Below, piece after piece: positions 7,411 to 18,367 of a stretch of 64,000 nt of DNA. The notes below the pieces were generated by a model. It was not told the DNA's origin. It saw nothing but the letters and a program-made list of their open reading frames with translations, and searched no databases. The position numbers were made by a program, and so were the translations under genes. How positions within the stretch are numbered: the first letter of the stretch is position 1; each line of letters opens with the position of its first letter. The stretch lies in assembly GCA_013822085.1 (NCBI GenBank), contig PNJV01000004.1:1-64000 (forward strand). The letters run 5' to 3'. This DNA comes from Isosphaera sp. GTDB taxonomy: Bacteria > Planctomycetota > Phycisphaerae > Phycisphaerales > UBA1924.

Positions 7411-8232
7411 ATGCACACGCCAGCACGGCCCACGCCAGCACGGCCCACGCCAGCACGACACGCCACCGACCAGCGCGCGCCGATGCCCGGCGCCATGACC
7501 ATCATCGCCATCGGCGCCGCAACGCTCTTCCTCTCGTCCCTGACACTCCTGCTGGCTCTGCCCAGCCTCACCAGCGCCCCCAGCGCGCCCCTGCAAGCCA
7601 CGCCAGCAGCACCCGCCGACCCGCTCGCCCAGCGGGCCGAGCTGGCCGGCGTCGTAGTGCCGCCGTTCGAGCTGGCCGACCCCTCCGGCGCCCCCGTCAC
7701 CCCCGACGTCTTCTCCGGCCGCGTCACCATCCTCGGCCCGGTCTTCTCCAACTGCCCCTTCATCTGCCCGCTCATGACCGCCGAGATGCTCTCGCTGGCC
7801 AAGACGCTGGGCGACACCGGCGTCAGGTTCGTGGTCATGAGCCTCGACCCGGCCCACGACACCCCGCAGGCCATGGGCCTCTGGGCCGAGCGCCTGGGCG
7901 CGCGCTCCGATGCCTGGACCTTCGCCACCGAGCCCCCGCCACCCCCCGGCGGCGCGTACGCCCAGACCGTCCGCGCCATCGTCAAGGCCCTGGGCTTCGA
8001 CGCCTGGGAAGACGCCGGAACGCCCATCCCGCTCCAAGACGGCTCAGCGATGCTCAACATCGCCCACCCGCCCTACCTGTTCCTCATCGGGCCGCGCGGC
8101 GAGCTGCTCGACTTCTTCGACCACAAGCACGCCGACCTCATGGCCGCCCTGGCCCAGCGCGCCCGCGCCGCCGACGCCGCGCTGGCCGCACGAACCAGCC
8201 CCCAGGGCACACGCTCAGGCGCCCTGCCGTGA
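7411..8232 (+). CDS. SCO1/SenC/PrrC family copper chaperone
   Basis: A thioredoxin-fold protein that delivers copper to, or reduces, the CuA site of cytochrome c oxidase. One hydrophobic segment (about 30-52) anchors it, leaving the domain outside the cytoplasm. The copper ligands are visible: CPFIC (Cys115, Cys119 counted from ATG 7411) and the His in AHPPYLFLIGP, aligned with the conserved Sco His. ATG 7411 gives 273 residues; ATG 7483 or 7495 would remove the ARPTP repeats and start just before the anchor. Its end overlaps tilS on the other strand by 18 bases. It closes the oxidase assembly cluster. Confidence 0.9.
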   Translation: MHTPARPTPARPTPARHATDQRAPMPGAMTIIAIGAATLFLSSLTLLLALPSLTSAPSAPLQATPAAPADPLAQRAELAGVVVPPFELADPSGAPVTPDVFSGRVTILGPVFSNCPFICPLMTAEMLSLAKTLGDTGVRFVVMSLDPAHDTPQAMGLWAERLGARSDAWTFATEPPPPPGGAYAQTVRAIVKALGFDAWEDAGTPIPLQDGSAMLNIAHPPYLFLIGPRGELLDFFDHKHADLMAALAQRARAADAALAARTSPQGTRSGALP

Positions 8233-9378
8233 CCCACGCCGCGGCTCCACCCACACCCGCTGCGCCGTGACGCGCACGCGCACCGCCGACCACTCGAACA
8301 CGCGCGGCTGGGTCCCCTGGCTAGAGATCGCCCGCGCAGCTGCCCCGACGGCCCGCGCCGTGAGCCTGTCCCCGCCGCCGCCAGCACGCCGCGCCGCGAT
8401 GCGCAGCATCTCGCCGACGACCACCCCAGGCGTGCTGCGCAGCGCCGCGCGCGACCAGGCCGCGCCCACCCCTCCCCCCATGCCCCCAGTCTCTCCCGAA
8501 TCGCCCACGCCCGCCCCCCCCACTGTGCCCGCCCCCACCGGGCCGATCTCCACCGCAGCGTCCGGGGCCTCCGTCACAGCGGCGCGCCGCATCGCCCCCA
8601 GCGCCTCGCGGCGCAGCGATCGCGCCGCCCCACCGATCAGCCCCGCGCTCACAGCGGCCCGCCGCGAGGCCCCGGGGCGGATCCGCTCCAGCGCCGGCGT
8701 CACCTGGGCTCGCAGCGCCGCGCGCAGCCGCCCAGCGTCCGCGTTGCTGGCGTCCTCGCGCCAGCCCCAGCCAGCCAGCCGGCACAGCCCGCGCGCCTCC
8801 GCCCTGCTCAGGCCGAGCATCGGCCGCACCACCTCCACGCCGCTGCCCAGCCGCCGCCGCGCCGCCACGCCGGCGGCGCCCCACGCGCCCGCGCCGCGCA
8901 CCACCGCCATCAGCACGCTCTCGAGCTGGTCGTCGGCCTGGTGCCCCGTGGCCACAAACCCAACCCCGACCTGCCGGGCCATCTCCACAAGCGCCGCGTA
9001 GCGCAGCCGCCGAGCCAGCCCCTCGGCGTTGCCCCCCGACCCGCGCACGCGCACCGCCCGCCAGACAAACGGCGCCCCGACCCGCTCGGCCAGCTCTCGC
9101 GCCGCCGCCATGTCCGCCGCCGACTCCGCCTCCGGGCGCAGGTCGTGGAGCACGTGCCCGAAGACGATCCGCTGCCCCCCTGCCGCCGACGCCAGCGCAA
9201 GCCCCAGCGCCGACGAGTCGCCGCCGCCGGAGACCGCCACCAGCGTCCCCGCGCCGGCGTGCGCACGCCCGGAGCGGCGCGGGCTCGTCAGCTGGCGCCA
9301 CGACCGCACCACCAGCCGCGCCCGCGCGTCGCGCCGCAGCGCAAGGGCCCCCCGGAACCGCTCCGCCGGGCCGCCCAT
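8215..9378 (-). CDS. tilS: tRNA(Ile)-lysidine synthase
   Basis: This PP-loop ATPase converts C34 of the CAU-anticodon tRNA-Ile into lysidine, making it read AUA. The PP-loop SGGGDS is at 50-55, followed by HDLRPEA and TGHQADDQLESV, both diagnostic of TilS. The 387-residue protein has a poorly conserved Gly/Ala-rich C-terminal half. Start ATG 9378 overlaps the stop of the upstream permease gene by one base (TGATG), supporting coupling with the ABC genes. Confidence 0.92.
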   Translation of the reverse strand: MGGPAERFRGALALRRDARARLVVRSWRQLTSPRRSGRAHAGAGTLVAVSGGGDSSALGLALASAAGGQRIVFGHVLHDLRPEAESAADMAAARELAERVGAPFVWRAVRVRGSGGNAEGLARRLRYAALVEMARQVGVGFVATGHQADDQLESVLMAVVRGAGAWGAAGVAARRRLGSGVEVVRPMLGLSRAEARGLCRLAGWGWREDASNADAGRLRAALRAQVTPALERIRPGASRRAAVSAGLIGGAARSLRREALGAMRRAAVTEAPDAAVEIGPVGAGTVGGAGVGDSGETGGMGGGVGAAWSRAALRSTPGVVVGEMLRIAARRAGGGGDRLTARAVGAAARAISSQGTQPRVFEWSAVRVRVTAQRVWVEPRRGSRQGA

Positions 9379-10606
9379 CAGAAGTCCCGCCGGCCGAACC
9401 GCCAGCACGCCACCAGCAGCACCGCCGCGTTGAACGCGCCCGACGTGCCCAGCACCCACCACGCCGACTGCTCACGCCGCGCCGAGACCACCCGCGCCTC
9501 GATCACGCGCTCCCGCCGCCGCTCCTCGGCCTCCTCCTCGGGCGACTGCGGCCGGCCGCGGTTGGGATCGAACGCCCCGACCAGGTCCTGCCCCTCGCTC
9601 TGGCGCTGCTCCCGCTGGGCCACCTGGGCCTCCGATTCGAGCCACCCGGTCATCATCTCGATCGCCCGCCCCGTCTTGGGCAGGGCCGTGATGCTCGCCC
9701 GCAGCCACCACTCCACCCGCCCGATCAGCCGCCTGTTCTCCTCCACGCGGGCCAGCTCCGCCTCCGCCTCGCGCAGCCGCTCGGCCAGCCGCTCGGCCTC
9801 GCCCGGGCCAAGGTCCCAGCGCTCGCCGGTCTCCTCCGGCAGCTGCGCCTGACCGGCCGGCCCGTCCCCGTCGGCGCCCGGGGCCTGGCTTTCCTCGAGC
9901 GCCGCCCGCTGGGCCCGGAGCCGCTCGACGCGACGCCCCTGGCTCTCGAGGTTCAGCGCGTTGACCTCCCGAAAAAACTCCGTCCCCGTGTAGGCCGTGC
10001 TCAGCAGCGACACGAACCCCCAGAACAACGCCGTGATCACCAGCGCCGCCAGCGTCGAGCGCGTCAGCAGCCCCGTCAGCACGCACACGCAGTAGAGCAT
10101 CGAGAAGACGCCCACCACCAGCGGCACGGCGATCAGCAGCCCGGGCAGCCACACCCCGCCCCGCACCCCGATCACCAGGATCGACGCCGCCGCGAACACC
10201 AGCACCTGCACCCCCACAAACCCCAGCGCGCCGGCGTACTTGGTCAGCAGCAGCCTCCACCGCCCGATCGGCTTGCTCAGCACAAGCTCGATCGACCCCG
10301 CGCTGACCATGTCCGGCACGATCGACGCCGTGGACATCAGCGCCAGGATCAGCCCGAGCCACCCGAGCCACCACGCCACGCCGAACTGCACGAAGATGTT
10401 GGTGTAGAAGTCCCGCACCCCGACCGTCTGCTTGTTGAGGAACGGCGTCTCGAGCTCCCACCACAGGAACGTCAGGCCGCGCTCGCCAAGCCCGATCGCC
10501 CCGAACACCCCGACCACCAGCAGCGAGAGCCCCAGCGTCAGCCACCACAGCCGCCGGCTGCGCAGCTCCCGGAACGTGTCCCACACGATCGCCCACGTCT
10601 GCGTGA

Positions 10607-10610
<4 letters not shown>
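9378..10610 (-). CDS. ABC transporter permease with large central soluble domain
   Basis: The 410-residue protein has an ABC-2-like N-terminal half: a basic start, about six hydrophobic segments and [17 protein letters not shown], the loop typical of Ybh/Nos-type permeases. A charged, partly coiled-coil region of about 140 residues (roughly 225-375), rich in Arg and Glu, follows, and then one last membrane helix. It overlaps the stop of the ATPase gene at its start and tilS at its end. The soluble insert presumably sits on one face of the membrane; its role is unknown. Confidence 0.82.
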
Positions 10611-11656
<1,046 letters not shown>

Positions 11657-11772
11657 GCTCGCGACCTCCGCCCTCCCCCACGCCGCGGGCACAACGCCCG
11701 TACGCTGAGCATATTGGGGATCCTCCCGCTCCGCTTCCACCCGCCAGGGCCAGAACACCCCGCACAGCTCAC

Positions 11773-13887
11773 ATGTACACCTCACTCCGCGAGTTCCTCG
11801 CTGCCCTCGACTCGGCCGGCGAACTCCTCCGCGTCCCCCAGCCCCTGAGCGTCACGCTCGAGGTCTCGCACCTGGCCGACCGCGCCTCCAAGGCCCCCGC
11901 GCCCCACCCGGGCTCCGACTCGTCACGCCGCAACGACCCGTGCGCTGCGCACCTGGGCGGGCCGGCGATCCTCGTCGAGAACCCCACCATCGCCGGCGCC
12001 CGCGCCGACTTCCCCGTCCTGATCAACGCCTGGGGCTCCTACCGCCGCATGGAGATGGCCCTGGGCTGCCACGAGCAAGGCCCCGGCCTGGCCCGGGGCC
12101 ACACCCCGGGCGGCTTTGACGCCCTGGCCGCCAAGATCGCCGCCCTGGTCAAGCCCCAGCCGCCGGGCTCGCTCCGTCAGCTCTTGGCCGCGGCACGCAC
12201 CTTCCTCCCGCTCCTGCGCATCGCCCCGTCGCGCCGCGCGGGCTCGGGCCCCTGCCAGGAGGTCGTCCTCACCGGCGACCGGATCGACCTCACCCGCCTC
12301 CCCCTCCTCCGCTGCTGGCCGCTCGACGGCGACTTCGCCGCCCTGGGCTACCCCCCCGCCACCAACGCCGACGTCCCCACCCTGGGCTCCGGCCCGCACT
12401 GGGACGCCCACCACCGCGGCCGGTACATCACCCTGGCCGGCATCCACACCGTCCACGCCGACGAGGCCGACCACCCCAAGCCCCCGTCGCACAACATCGG
12501 CATGTACCGCGTCCAGCTCCTGGGCCCGCGCACGCTGGCCATGCACTGGCACACCCACCACGACGGGGCGCGCCACTGGCGGTCCTGGAAGAAGCTCGGC
12601 AAGGACATGCCCGTCGCCGTGTCCCTCGGCGGCGAGTCGGTGCTCCCCTACGCCGCCACCGCGCCCCTGCCGCCGGGAATCTCCGAGCTCCTCCTGGCCG
12701 GATTCCTCAACCGCCGCGGCATCCCCATGGTGCGCGCCAAGACCGTCCCGCTGTGGGTCCCAGCCAGCGCCGAGATCGTCATCGAGGGCTACGTGTCCCA
12801 CCAGGCCGGGCACATCGGCTGGGACCCGCGCACGCCCGACGCCGGGCCCCTGGGCCCGGGCGCCGTCTTCGAGGGCCCCTTCGGCGACCACACCGGCTTC
12901 TACTCGCTGCCCGACCGCTACCCGGTCCTGACCGTCACCGCCATCACCCACCGCCGCAACGCCATCTTCCCCGCCACCGTCGTCGGCCCGCCGCCCCAGG
13001 AGGACTACTTCCTGGGCAAGGCCACCGAGCGCGTCTTCTTGCCGCTCCTCAAGACCATCATCCACGACATCGAGGACTACGACCTGCCCATGTTCGGGGC
13101 CTTCCACAACTGCGCCGCGCTCCAGATCAGCAAGGCCTACCCCTTCCAGGCCCGCCGCGTGATGCACTCGGTCTGGGGCGCCGGCCAGATGGCCTGGACC
13201 AAGACCCTCTTCGTGCTCGACGCCGACGCCAGCGTCCACGACCCCCGCGCCCTGCTCCGCGCCGCCGCCGACCACTGCCACCCGCTGCGCGACCTCGAGC
13301 CGGCCCACGGCCCGCTGGACATCCTCGACCACGCCGCGCCGCGCCTCTCGGCCGGCGGCAAGCTCGGCCTGGACTGCACCCGCAAGCTCCCCGACGAGTC
13401 CCTGCGCGGCATCCCCCACGACGCGCCCCACGACCCGCGCCCCGCCCCCGGCCCGCCGCTGGACCCCTCCGCCCTGCCGCTCCACCGCGCCCACGCCACC
13501 CACGAGGGCTGGCTGTGCGTGAGCATCCACAAGTCGCAGCCGCGCGACGGTCACCGCTTCGTCGCCGACCTCCTGGCCCTGGCCGACGCCCACCCGGGGC
13601 GCGCCCTGGGCCCGTTCGTCATCGTCCTGGGCCCCGACGTGGACCCGGCCGACCTCGGCCGCGCCTTCTTCCACTGGCTGGCCCACAGCGACGCCTCGCG
13701 CGACCTCTGGCTCCACGCCACCCCGCACGGCTCTCACCACGCCGTCTTCGACGCCACGCCCAAGCTCCCCGGCGACGAACGCAACCACCAGCCCGTGCGC
13801 CCCTGGCCCCCCGCGCTGGTCACGGCGCCCGACCTCCCGCAACGCCTCAGCGCCCGAGAGGACCTGCGCCTGCCCTTTGCCCTCTGA
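11773..13887 (+). CDS. UbiD family decarboxylase
   Basis: A 704-residue prenylated-FMN-dependent (de)carboxylase. Visible are the N-terminal [18 protein letters not shown], the NIGMYR block of the prFMN and metal site, the [12 protein letters not shown] block with the acidic residues of the active site, and [10 protein letters not shown]. UbiD is usually about 490 residues; here the C-terminal 200 residues are an extension rich in Pro, His and Ala. In quinone synthesis UbiD removes the carboxyl group of the aromatic ring. No other quinone gene or ubiX is nearby, so the substrate is uncertain. It is transcribed divergently from the ABC operon (116-bp gap). Confidence 0.87.
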   Translation: MYTSLREFLAALDSAGELLRVPQPLSVTLEVSHLADRASKAPAPHPGSDSSRRNDPCAAHLGGPAILVENPTIAGARADFPVLINAWGSYRRMEMALGCHEQGPGLARGHTPGGFDALAAKIAALVKPQPPGSLRQLLAAARTFLPLLRIAPSRRAGSGPCQEVVLTGDRIDLTRLPLLRCWPLDGDFAALGYPPATNADVPTLGSGPHWDAHHRGRYITLAGIHTVHADEADHPKPPSHNIGMYRVQLLGPRTLAMHWHTHHDGARHWRSWKKLGKDMPVAVSLGGESVLPYAATAPLPPGISELLLAGFLNRRGIPMVRAKTVPLWVPASAEIVIEGYVSHQAGHIGWDPRTPDAGPLGPGAVFEGPFGDHTGFYSLPDRYPVLTVTAITHRRNAIFPATVVGPPPQEDYFLGKATERVFLPLLKTIIHDIEDYDLPMFGAFHNCAALQISKAYPFQARRVMHSVWGAGQMAWTKTLFVLDADASVHDPRALLRAAADHCHPLRDLEPAHGPLDILDHAAPRLSAGGKLGLDCTRKLPDESLRGIPHDAPHDPRPAPGPPLDPSALPLHRAHATHEGWLCVSIHKSQPRDGHRFVADLLALADAHPGRALGPFVIVLGPDVDPADLGRAFFHWLAHSDASRDLWLHATPHGSHHAVFDATPKLPGDERNHQPVRPWPPALVTAPDLPQRLSAREDLRLPFAL

Positions 13888-13893
13888 GCGCTC

Positions 13894-15486
13894 TCAGCGC
13901 CGCGCGTCGGCCTGCCCGCGCCCGTCGTCGGGCTCCTCGGTGCGGGGCGGCTGCTCGTCGAGCCAGCGCGCCACCGCCTCGACCACGTCCTCGTGGAACT
14001 TCTTCACCGCGCCCCCCTCGCGCACGCGCTGGGTCTGGTTGACCAGCACCGAGAACGCCGCCGCACGCCCGTTCCGCTCGCCGATCACGTACCCCGAGAG
14101 GCACTGCACCCCGTTGATGTACCCGCTCTTGGCGTGCACGCCGCCGGGCACGCGCCGGTCCTTGAACCGCTTGCGCAGCGTCCCCTCGCCCGGCTCGGCC
14201 AGCGACTCGACCATCGCCCCACGCACCGCCGCGTCCCGGTACAGGCTGGCCAGCCACGACGTGAGCACGCCGGCCGACACCCGGTTCTCCGCCGAGAGCC
14301 CCGACCCGTCCGTCACCACCAGCTGCGACAGCTCCGCCCCCGTCCGCTCCGTGACCGTCATGCGCACGACCGCGGCGCCGTTGTCCCACGAGCCGGGCTG
14401 GCCGGTCACCTCGCGCCCCAGCCGCTTGAGGAGCGCCTCGGCGTAGAGGTTGTAGCTGTCGATGTTGCAGCGCGCCAGCACCTCGGCCAGCGGCGTGACC
14501 ACCTCCACCAGGGCCGCGCCGGGGCTGAACATCTCGCCGGGCTCGGCCAGCCGGGCCACGATCCCGCCGCCCTGGCCCTGGCCCAGCCCCGCAGCGCCCA
14601 GCCGGTCGGCAAGCAGCTGCCCGAACACCAGCGACGGCTCGGCCAACGCCGTCTGGATCGGCTCCACCTGCGTCACGCTCAGCTCCCCGAAGAGCCGGTA
14701 CCGCGCCCCAGCCGCGGTGCTCAGGCCCCCGGCCAGCAGCCGCTGCACGCCCAGCGCCGACGCCCCGCCCCGCCCGACCGTCCGGGCCGAGTTGTCCAGC
14801 TCCAGCCACGCCGCGTCGGGCACCTTGCGCACACGCGGCGCGCTCCCCACCGCCGGGCCCACCGCCACGAACACCTCCATGACGTTGGCGTGGAAGTTCA
14901 GCCCCGACACCGGCGCCGCGTACCACTTGTCCAGCTGGTCGCGCGGCCACCCGGGGTGCACCATCTCATGGTCGAAGACCCGGTCGTCGATCACCACCTC
15001 GCGCAGCCCCTTGACCCCGGCCCGCACAAAGGGCTCGACCAGCTCGCCCATGAACTCTTCGAGGCTCCGGCCGCTCAGCCGCAGCAGCTCGGGGTCCGCA
15101 AAGGCCGGGTCCCCCGACCCCACGACCACCAGCCTGGACCCATCGACGAACATCCGCGTGCGGAACTTGTACTCGGCCCCGAGCACCACCAGGGCCGCCC
15201 CCGACGTGAGCAGCTTCATGTTCGACGCCGGCACCATCCCCTGGCGGGAGTTCATCGACGCCAGCGCCTCGCCCGTCCGCGCGTCGCGCACCGAGACGGC
15301 CACCTCGGCGCCCCCGAGCCGTGCCCCCCGCACCGCGCGCTCCACCACGCCCTCGAGCCCCTGACCGTGCGCTGCCGCCGGCGCCCCCAGCGCCACCACC
15401 AGCGCCAGCCCAACCGCCAGCACGCCCCCGTGGCACCAGGCCACTGGCCAGCACGCCGCCACACGCCAGACCCGATCCGTGGTCAT
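13894..15486 (-). CDS. dacB: D-alanyl-D-alanine carboxypeptidase/endopeptidase, PBP4 (DacB) family
   Basis: The exported 530-residue protein has a hydrophobic signal region (about 12-40) ending in Ala-rich sequence. Its S13 peptidase motifs are SNMK (Ser88-Lys91), SYN in the region DSYNLYAEALL, and KSG in HAKSGYING. These form the Ser-Lys active site that trims or cleaves peptidoglycan cross-links in the periplasm. A long insertion between SxxK and SxN is normal for PBP4. It ends six bases from the convergent ubiD-like gene. ATG 15486 is the first start compatible with a signal peptide. It supports the presence of peptidoglycan. Confidence 0.92.
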   Translation of the reverse strand: MTTDRVWRVAACWPVAWCHGGVLAVGLALVVALGAPAAAHGQGLEGVVERAVRGARLGGAEVAVSVRDARTGEALASMNSRQGMVPASNMKLLTSGAALVVLGAEYKFRTRMFVDGSRLVVVGSGDPAFADPELLRLSGRSLEEFMGELVEPFVRAGVKGLREVVIDDRVFDHEMVHPGWPRDQLDKWYAAPVSGLNFHANVMEVFVAVGPAVGSAPRVRKVPDAAWLELDNSARTVGRGGASALGVQRLLAGGLSTAAGARYRLFGELSVTQVEPIQTALAEPSLVFGQLLADRLGAAGLGQGQGGGIVARLAEPGEMFSPGAALVEVVTPLAEVLARCNIDSYNLYAEALLKRLGREVTGQPGSWDNGAAVVRMTVTERTGAELSQLVVTDGSGLSAENRVSAGVLTSWLASLYRDAAVRGAMVESLAEPGEGTLRKRFKDRRVPGGVHAKSGYINGVQCLSGYVIGERNGRAAAFSVLVNQTQRVREGGAVKKFHEDVVEAVARWLDEQPPRTEEPDDGRGQADARR

Positions 15487-15711
15487 CTCGCCTGCTCCTC
15501 CGCTGCGACGCGACCGCGCCCCAGCACCGTACCCCCCACCCCAACCCCCCGTCACGATCATTGCACCCGCCCTGCCGATGCGCCCGAGCCCGCGACGGCC
15601 CACCCTCGGCTGCGCGTGCACCCGGTATCGGCTCGCTCACCCGCGGTGCTGCATCTGGCGCAGCCGCGCCGCCTCCCCCGCGCCCCCCGCACGCCCCATC
15701 TAGCATGCCCA

Positions 15712-16173
15712 ATGCCCCACCACGCCCAGGACCCGCGCACGCCCGGACCTGCCCCGGGCAGCACCCCCGCGTCCCCCGCCACCCCTGCCGCGCCCGCGGT
15801 CCTCATCGTCGATGACAACCCCCAGAACCTCGAGCTCCTGGAGGCCTATTTCGAAGACTCCCCCTACGCCGCCCGCGCCCTGAGCGACCCCTCGCAGGTC
15901 CTGGCCAGCCTCCACGCCCAGCGGCCCGACGCGATCCTCCTGGACATCATGATGCCGCGCGTCTCGGGCTTCCAGCTCTGCCAACAGATCAAGCGCGACC
16001 CCGCCCTCAGGGCCATCCCGGTCCTCATGGTGACCGCCCTGAGCGAGGTCTCCGACGCCCAGCGCGCCGCCGACGCGGGCGCCGACGCCTTCATCACCAA
16101 GCCGGTGACCAAGAAGGAGCTGCTCTCCCAGGTCCACGCGGCGCTGGTCAAGTCCGGACGTGTCCAGGCATGA
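15712..16173 (+). CDS. Single-domain response regulator
   Basis: After a Pro/Ala-rich leader of about 28 residues comes a single CheY-like receiver domain: the acidic pair in IVDDNPQN, the phospho-acceptor Asp in ILLDIMMPR, the conserved Thr in VTAL and Lys in ITKPV. There is no output domain, so it acts by protein interaction or phosphotransfer. Its stop overlaps the proC start (ATGA), an unusual partner. No kinase gene is nearby. Confidence 0.9.
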   Translation: MPHHAQDPRTPGPAPGSTPASPATPAAPAVLIVDDNPQNLELLEAYFEDSPYAARALSDPSQVLASLHAQRPDAILLDIMMPRVSGFQLCQQIKRDPALRAIPVLMVTALSEVSDAQRAADAGADAFITKPVTKKELLSQVHAALVKSGRVQA

Positions 16174-17168
16174 CCCCGCCAGAGCGCACCACGCCGCGGG
16201 CCCCGATGGCCCCCACCGCGCCGGCGAGCATCCCCCAAGGCGCCGCCACCGGCCTGATCATCGTCGGCGGGGGTGTGATGGGCTCAGCCGTCGCCCGCGG
16301 AGCCGTCACTGCGGCGCTCTTTGCCCCCGCGCGCCTGACCGTCGTCGAGACCGACCCCGCCCGAGCGCAGGCCGCTGCCGATGAGGGCTGGACGACCGCC
16401 CACGACGCGACCGGCGCGCTGGCCGCCGCTGCGCCCACCGACCCCGTCCTGCTGGCCGTCAAGCCGCAGTCCTTCGACGCTGTATCCCAGTCCTGGCGCG
16501 GCAAGCTCCGGGGTCGGCTGGTCCTGTCGATCATGGCGGGCATCCCCGCTGCGCGATTGATTGCCCAGCTCCACGACCAGCCGCTGCCCGCGACCGACCA
16601 AACTCTGCTGCACCCCGCCACGCCCCCCCAACCCACTCAGCCCACCCAGCCCACTCAGCCCACTCAGCCCATCCAATCTCCCGGCCTGCCGCCGCGCATC
16701 GTCCGGATCATGAGCAACACCCCGGCACGCATCGGCCGCGGGTGCACCGCCATCGCGCCGGGCCCCGGGGCCACCGCCGAGGACCTGGCCTGGTGCAGCG
16801 CGCTGTGCCGGGTCCTGGGCCCAGCGGTGATCGCCATCGACGAGCCGCTCATGGACGCCTTCACCGGCGTGGCGGGCTCGGGGCCGGCCTACCTGTTCCT
16901 GCTGGCCCAGAGCATGACCGCCGCCGCCGTCGCGCTGGGCCTGACGCCCGCCGACGCCGACCTGGCCGTGCGCCACACGCTGCTGGGCGCCGCGGCGTTG
17001 CTGGCTCAGTCGCCGGAAACCCCCGACGCCCTGCGGGCCGCGGTGACGAGCAAGGGGGGCACCACCGCAGCCGCCCTGCGGGTCTTCGAGAGCGCCCGCT
17101 TCGACCAGATCGTCGCCGACGCCATCACCGCTGCCCGCGACCGCGGCCGCGAGCTTTCGGGGGCCTGA
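16170..17168 (+). CDS. proC: Pyrroline-5-carboxylate reductase
   Basis: Catalyses the last step of proline synthesis using NAD(P)H. The nucleotide-binding GGGVMG is at 33-38, VKPQ near 98-101, and the C-terminal signature is DAFTGVAGSGPAYLF with TSKGGTT. At 332 residues it exceeds the usual 270, because of a 26-residue leader and a low-complexity loop (about 137-175) with repeated Pro-Thr-Gln from a 9-bp CCCACTCAG-type repeat. The insertion lies before the conserved MSNTPA block. Coupled to the receiver gene by a four-base overlap. Confidence 0.92.
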   Translation: MTPPERTTPRAPMAPTAPASIPQGAATGLIIVGGGVMGSAVARGAVTAALFAPARLTVVETDPARAQAAADEGWTTAHDATGALAAAAPTDPVLLAVKPQSFDAVSQSWRGKLRGRLVLSIMAGIPAARLIAQLHDQPLPATDQTLLHPATPPQPTQPTQPTQPTQPIQSPGLPPRIVRIMSNTPARIGRGCTAIAPGPGATAEDLAWCSALCRVLGPAVIAIDEPLMDAFTGVAGSGPAYLFLLAQSMTAAAVALGLTPADADLAVRHTLLGAAALLAQSPETPDALRAAVTSKGGTTAAALRVFESARFDQIVADAITAARDRGRELSGA

Positions 17169-17196
17169 GCGGCGAACAGCGAGGGCCGGCCCGGCG

Positions 17197-17230
17197 CCGT
17201 TCATCTATTCATCCGGATGAACGGTACAAT
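17197..17230 (+). promoter_or_regulatory. Candidate metF promoter and operator
   Basis: A TACAAT -10 candidate (17225-17230) directly follows an inverted repeat: CCGTTCATC (17197-17205) and GATGAACGG (17216-17224). A perfect 14-bp palindrome, TTCATCCGGATGAA (17208-17221), is nested in it. A repeat in the spacer of a promoter is a typical repressor site. No good -35 is visible. The ATG of metF is about 105 bases downstream, and CTGCGC...GCGCAG (17261-17283) can form a six-base stem in that leader. Confidence 0.45.
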
Positions 17231-17335
17231 AAGCCGCGTAGCCCTTGAGCCGATCTCACCCTGCGCACCGTTGCATCGCGCAGTGCACACCCGCCAGCCG
17301 ATCACCCCCGACCCGCATCTTCTCGGACGTTGGCC

Positions 17336-18274
17336 ATGCACATCCGCGACGCCTTCGCACGCCAGAGCACGACCTTCTCCTTCGAGTTCTTCCCTCCCAA
17401 GACCGCCGAGGGGGCGCGCGATCTGTACGACACCATCGCCGAATTTGTCGCTCTCAAGCCCACGTTCGTCTCGGTGACCTACGGCGCCGGCGGCTCGACG
17501 CGGGAGCTCACACGCGAGCTGGTCGTGCGGCTCAAGACCGACGCCCGCCTGGAGACGGTCCCGCACCTGACCTGCGTCTGCCACACCCAGGACGAGATCG
17601 CGCAGATCCTGGAGCGCTACGCCCTGAGCGGGATCGACAACATCCTCTGCCTGGGCGGGGACGTCCCCCGGCACCTCAACGGCCAGTGGGACCGCGGCCG
17701 CGACGCCTTCCGCTACGCCGCGGACCTGGTGCGCTTCGTCAAGGGCTTTGGTGAGGGCGGGTCGTCGGGCGCTGGCGGGGGCTTCGGCGTGTGCGTGGCG
17801 GGGTACCCGGAGGGGCACCCGGGCACGCCCAACCGCGTCCGGGAGATGGACTACCTCAAGGCCAAGGTGGACGCCGGGGCCGACTGGGTGTGCACGCAGC
17901 TGTTCTTCGACAACCGCGACTTCTACGACTTCCGCGACCGCTGCCACCTGGCGGGGATCCGGGTGCCGATCGTCGCGGGCGTCATGCCCATCACGTCGAT
18001 CAAGGGCATGCAGGGCATGGCCGAGATGGCCGCGGGCACGCGCTTCCCGGCGCCGCTGCTGCGCGCCATCAACCGCACCGGGGGCGACCCCGACGCGGTC
18101 CGCCGGGTGGGCGTGCACTGGGCCACCGAGCAGTGCCGCGACCTGCTCGACCACCGCGCCCAGGGGATCCACTTCTACACGCTCAACAAGAGCACCGCCA
18201 CCCGCGAGATCTACCAGAACCTGGGCGTGAGCGACTCGACGGGCCTGACCGACGAGCGTGCCCGGCTGCTCTGA
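17336..18274 (+). CDS. metF: 5,10-methylenetetrahydrofolate reductase
   Basis: A flavoprotein that reduces methylene-THF to methyl-THF, the methyl donor for methionine. Family blocks visible are FSFEFFPPKTAEG near the start, VSVTYGAGGSTR, HLTCV, and YPEGHP with the FFDNRDFYDF block. The length of 312 residues is normal. I use ATG 17336; a TTG two codons earlier would be in frame. A palindromic candidate operator precedes the gene by about 110 bases. Confidence 0.94.
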   Translation: MHIRDAFARQSTTFSFEFFPPKTAEGARDLYDTIAEFVALKPTFVSVTYGAGGSTRELTRELVVRLKTDARLETVPHLTCVCHTQDEIAQILERYALSGIDNILCLGGDVPRHLNGQWDRGRDAFRYAADLVRFVKGFGEGGSSGAGGGFGVCVAGYPEGHPGTPNRVREMDYLKAKVDAGADWVCTQLFFDNRDFYDFRDRCHLAGIRVPIVAGVMPITSIKGMQGMAEMAAGTRFPAPLLRAINRTGGDPDAVRRVGVHWATEQCRDLLDHRAQGIHFYTLNKSTATREIYQNLGVSDSTGLTDERARLL

Positions 18275-18367
18275 GGGGCGCACGGCCGCCCGCGGCGGTG
18301 CGCCCCCGCCCCCCGGCGTGGCCGCCCGGCCGCTGATCAAGCCCGAACCGAGCCGAGCGACGCCGGC

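Noticed and set aside
11923..13842. 639-residue open frame on the minus strand under the ubiD-like gene
   Set aside because: Composition of a shadow frame (Val/Gly/Arg) with no motif; the plus strand has full UbiD motifs.
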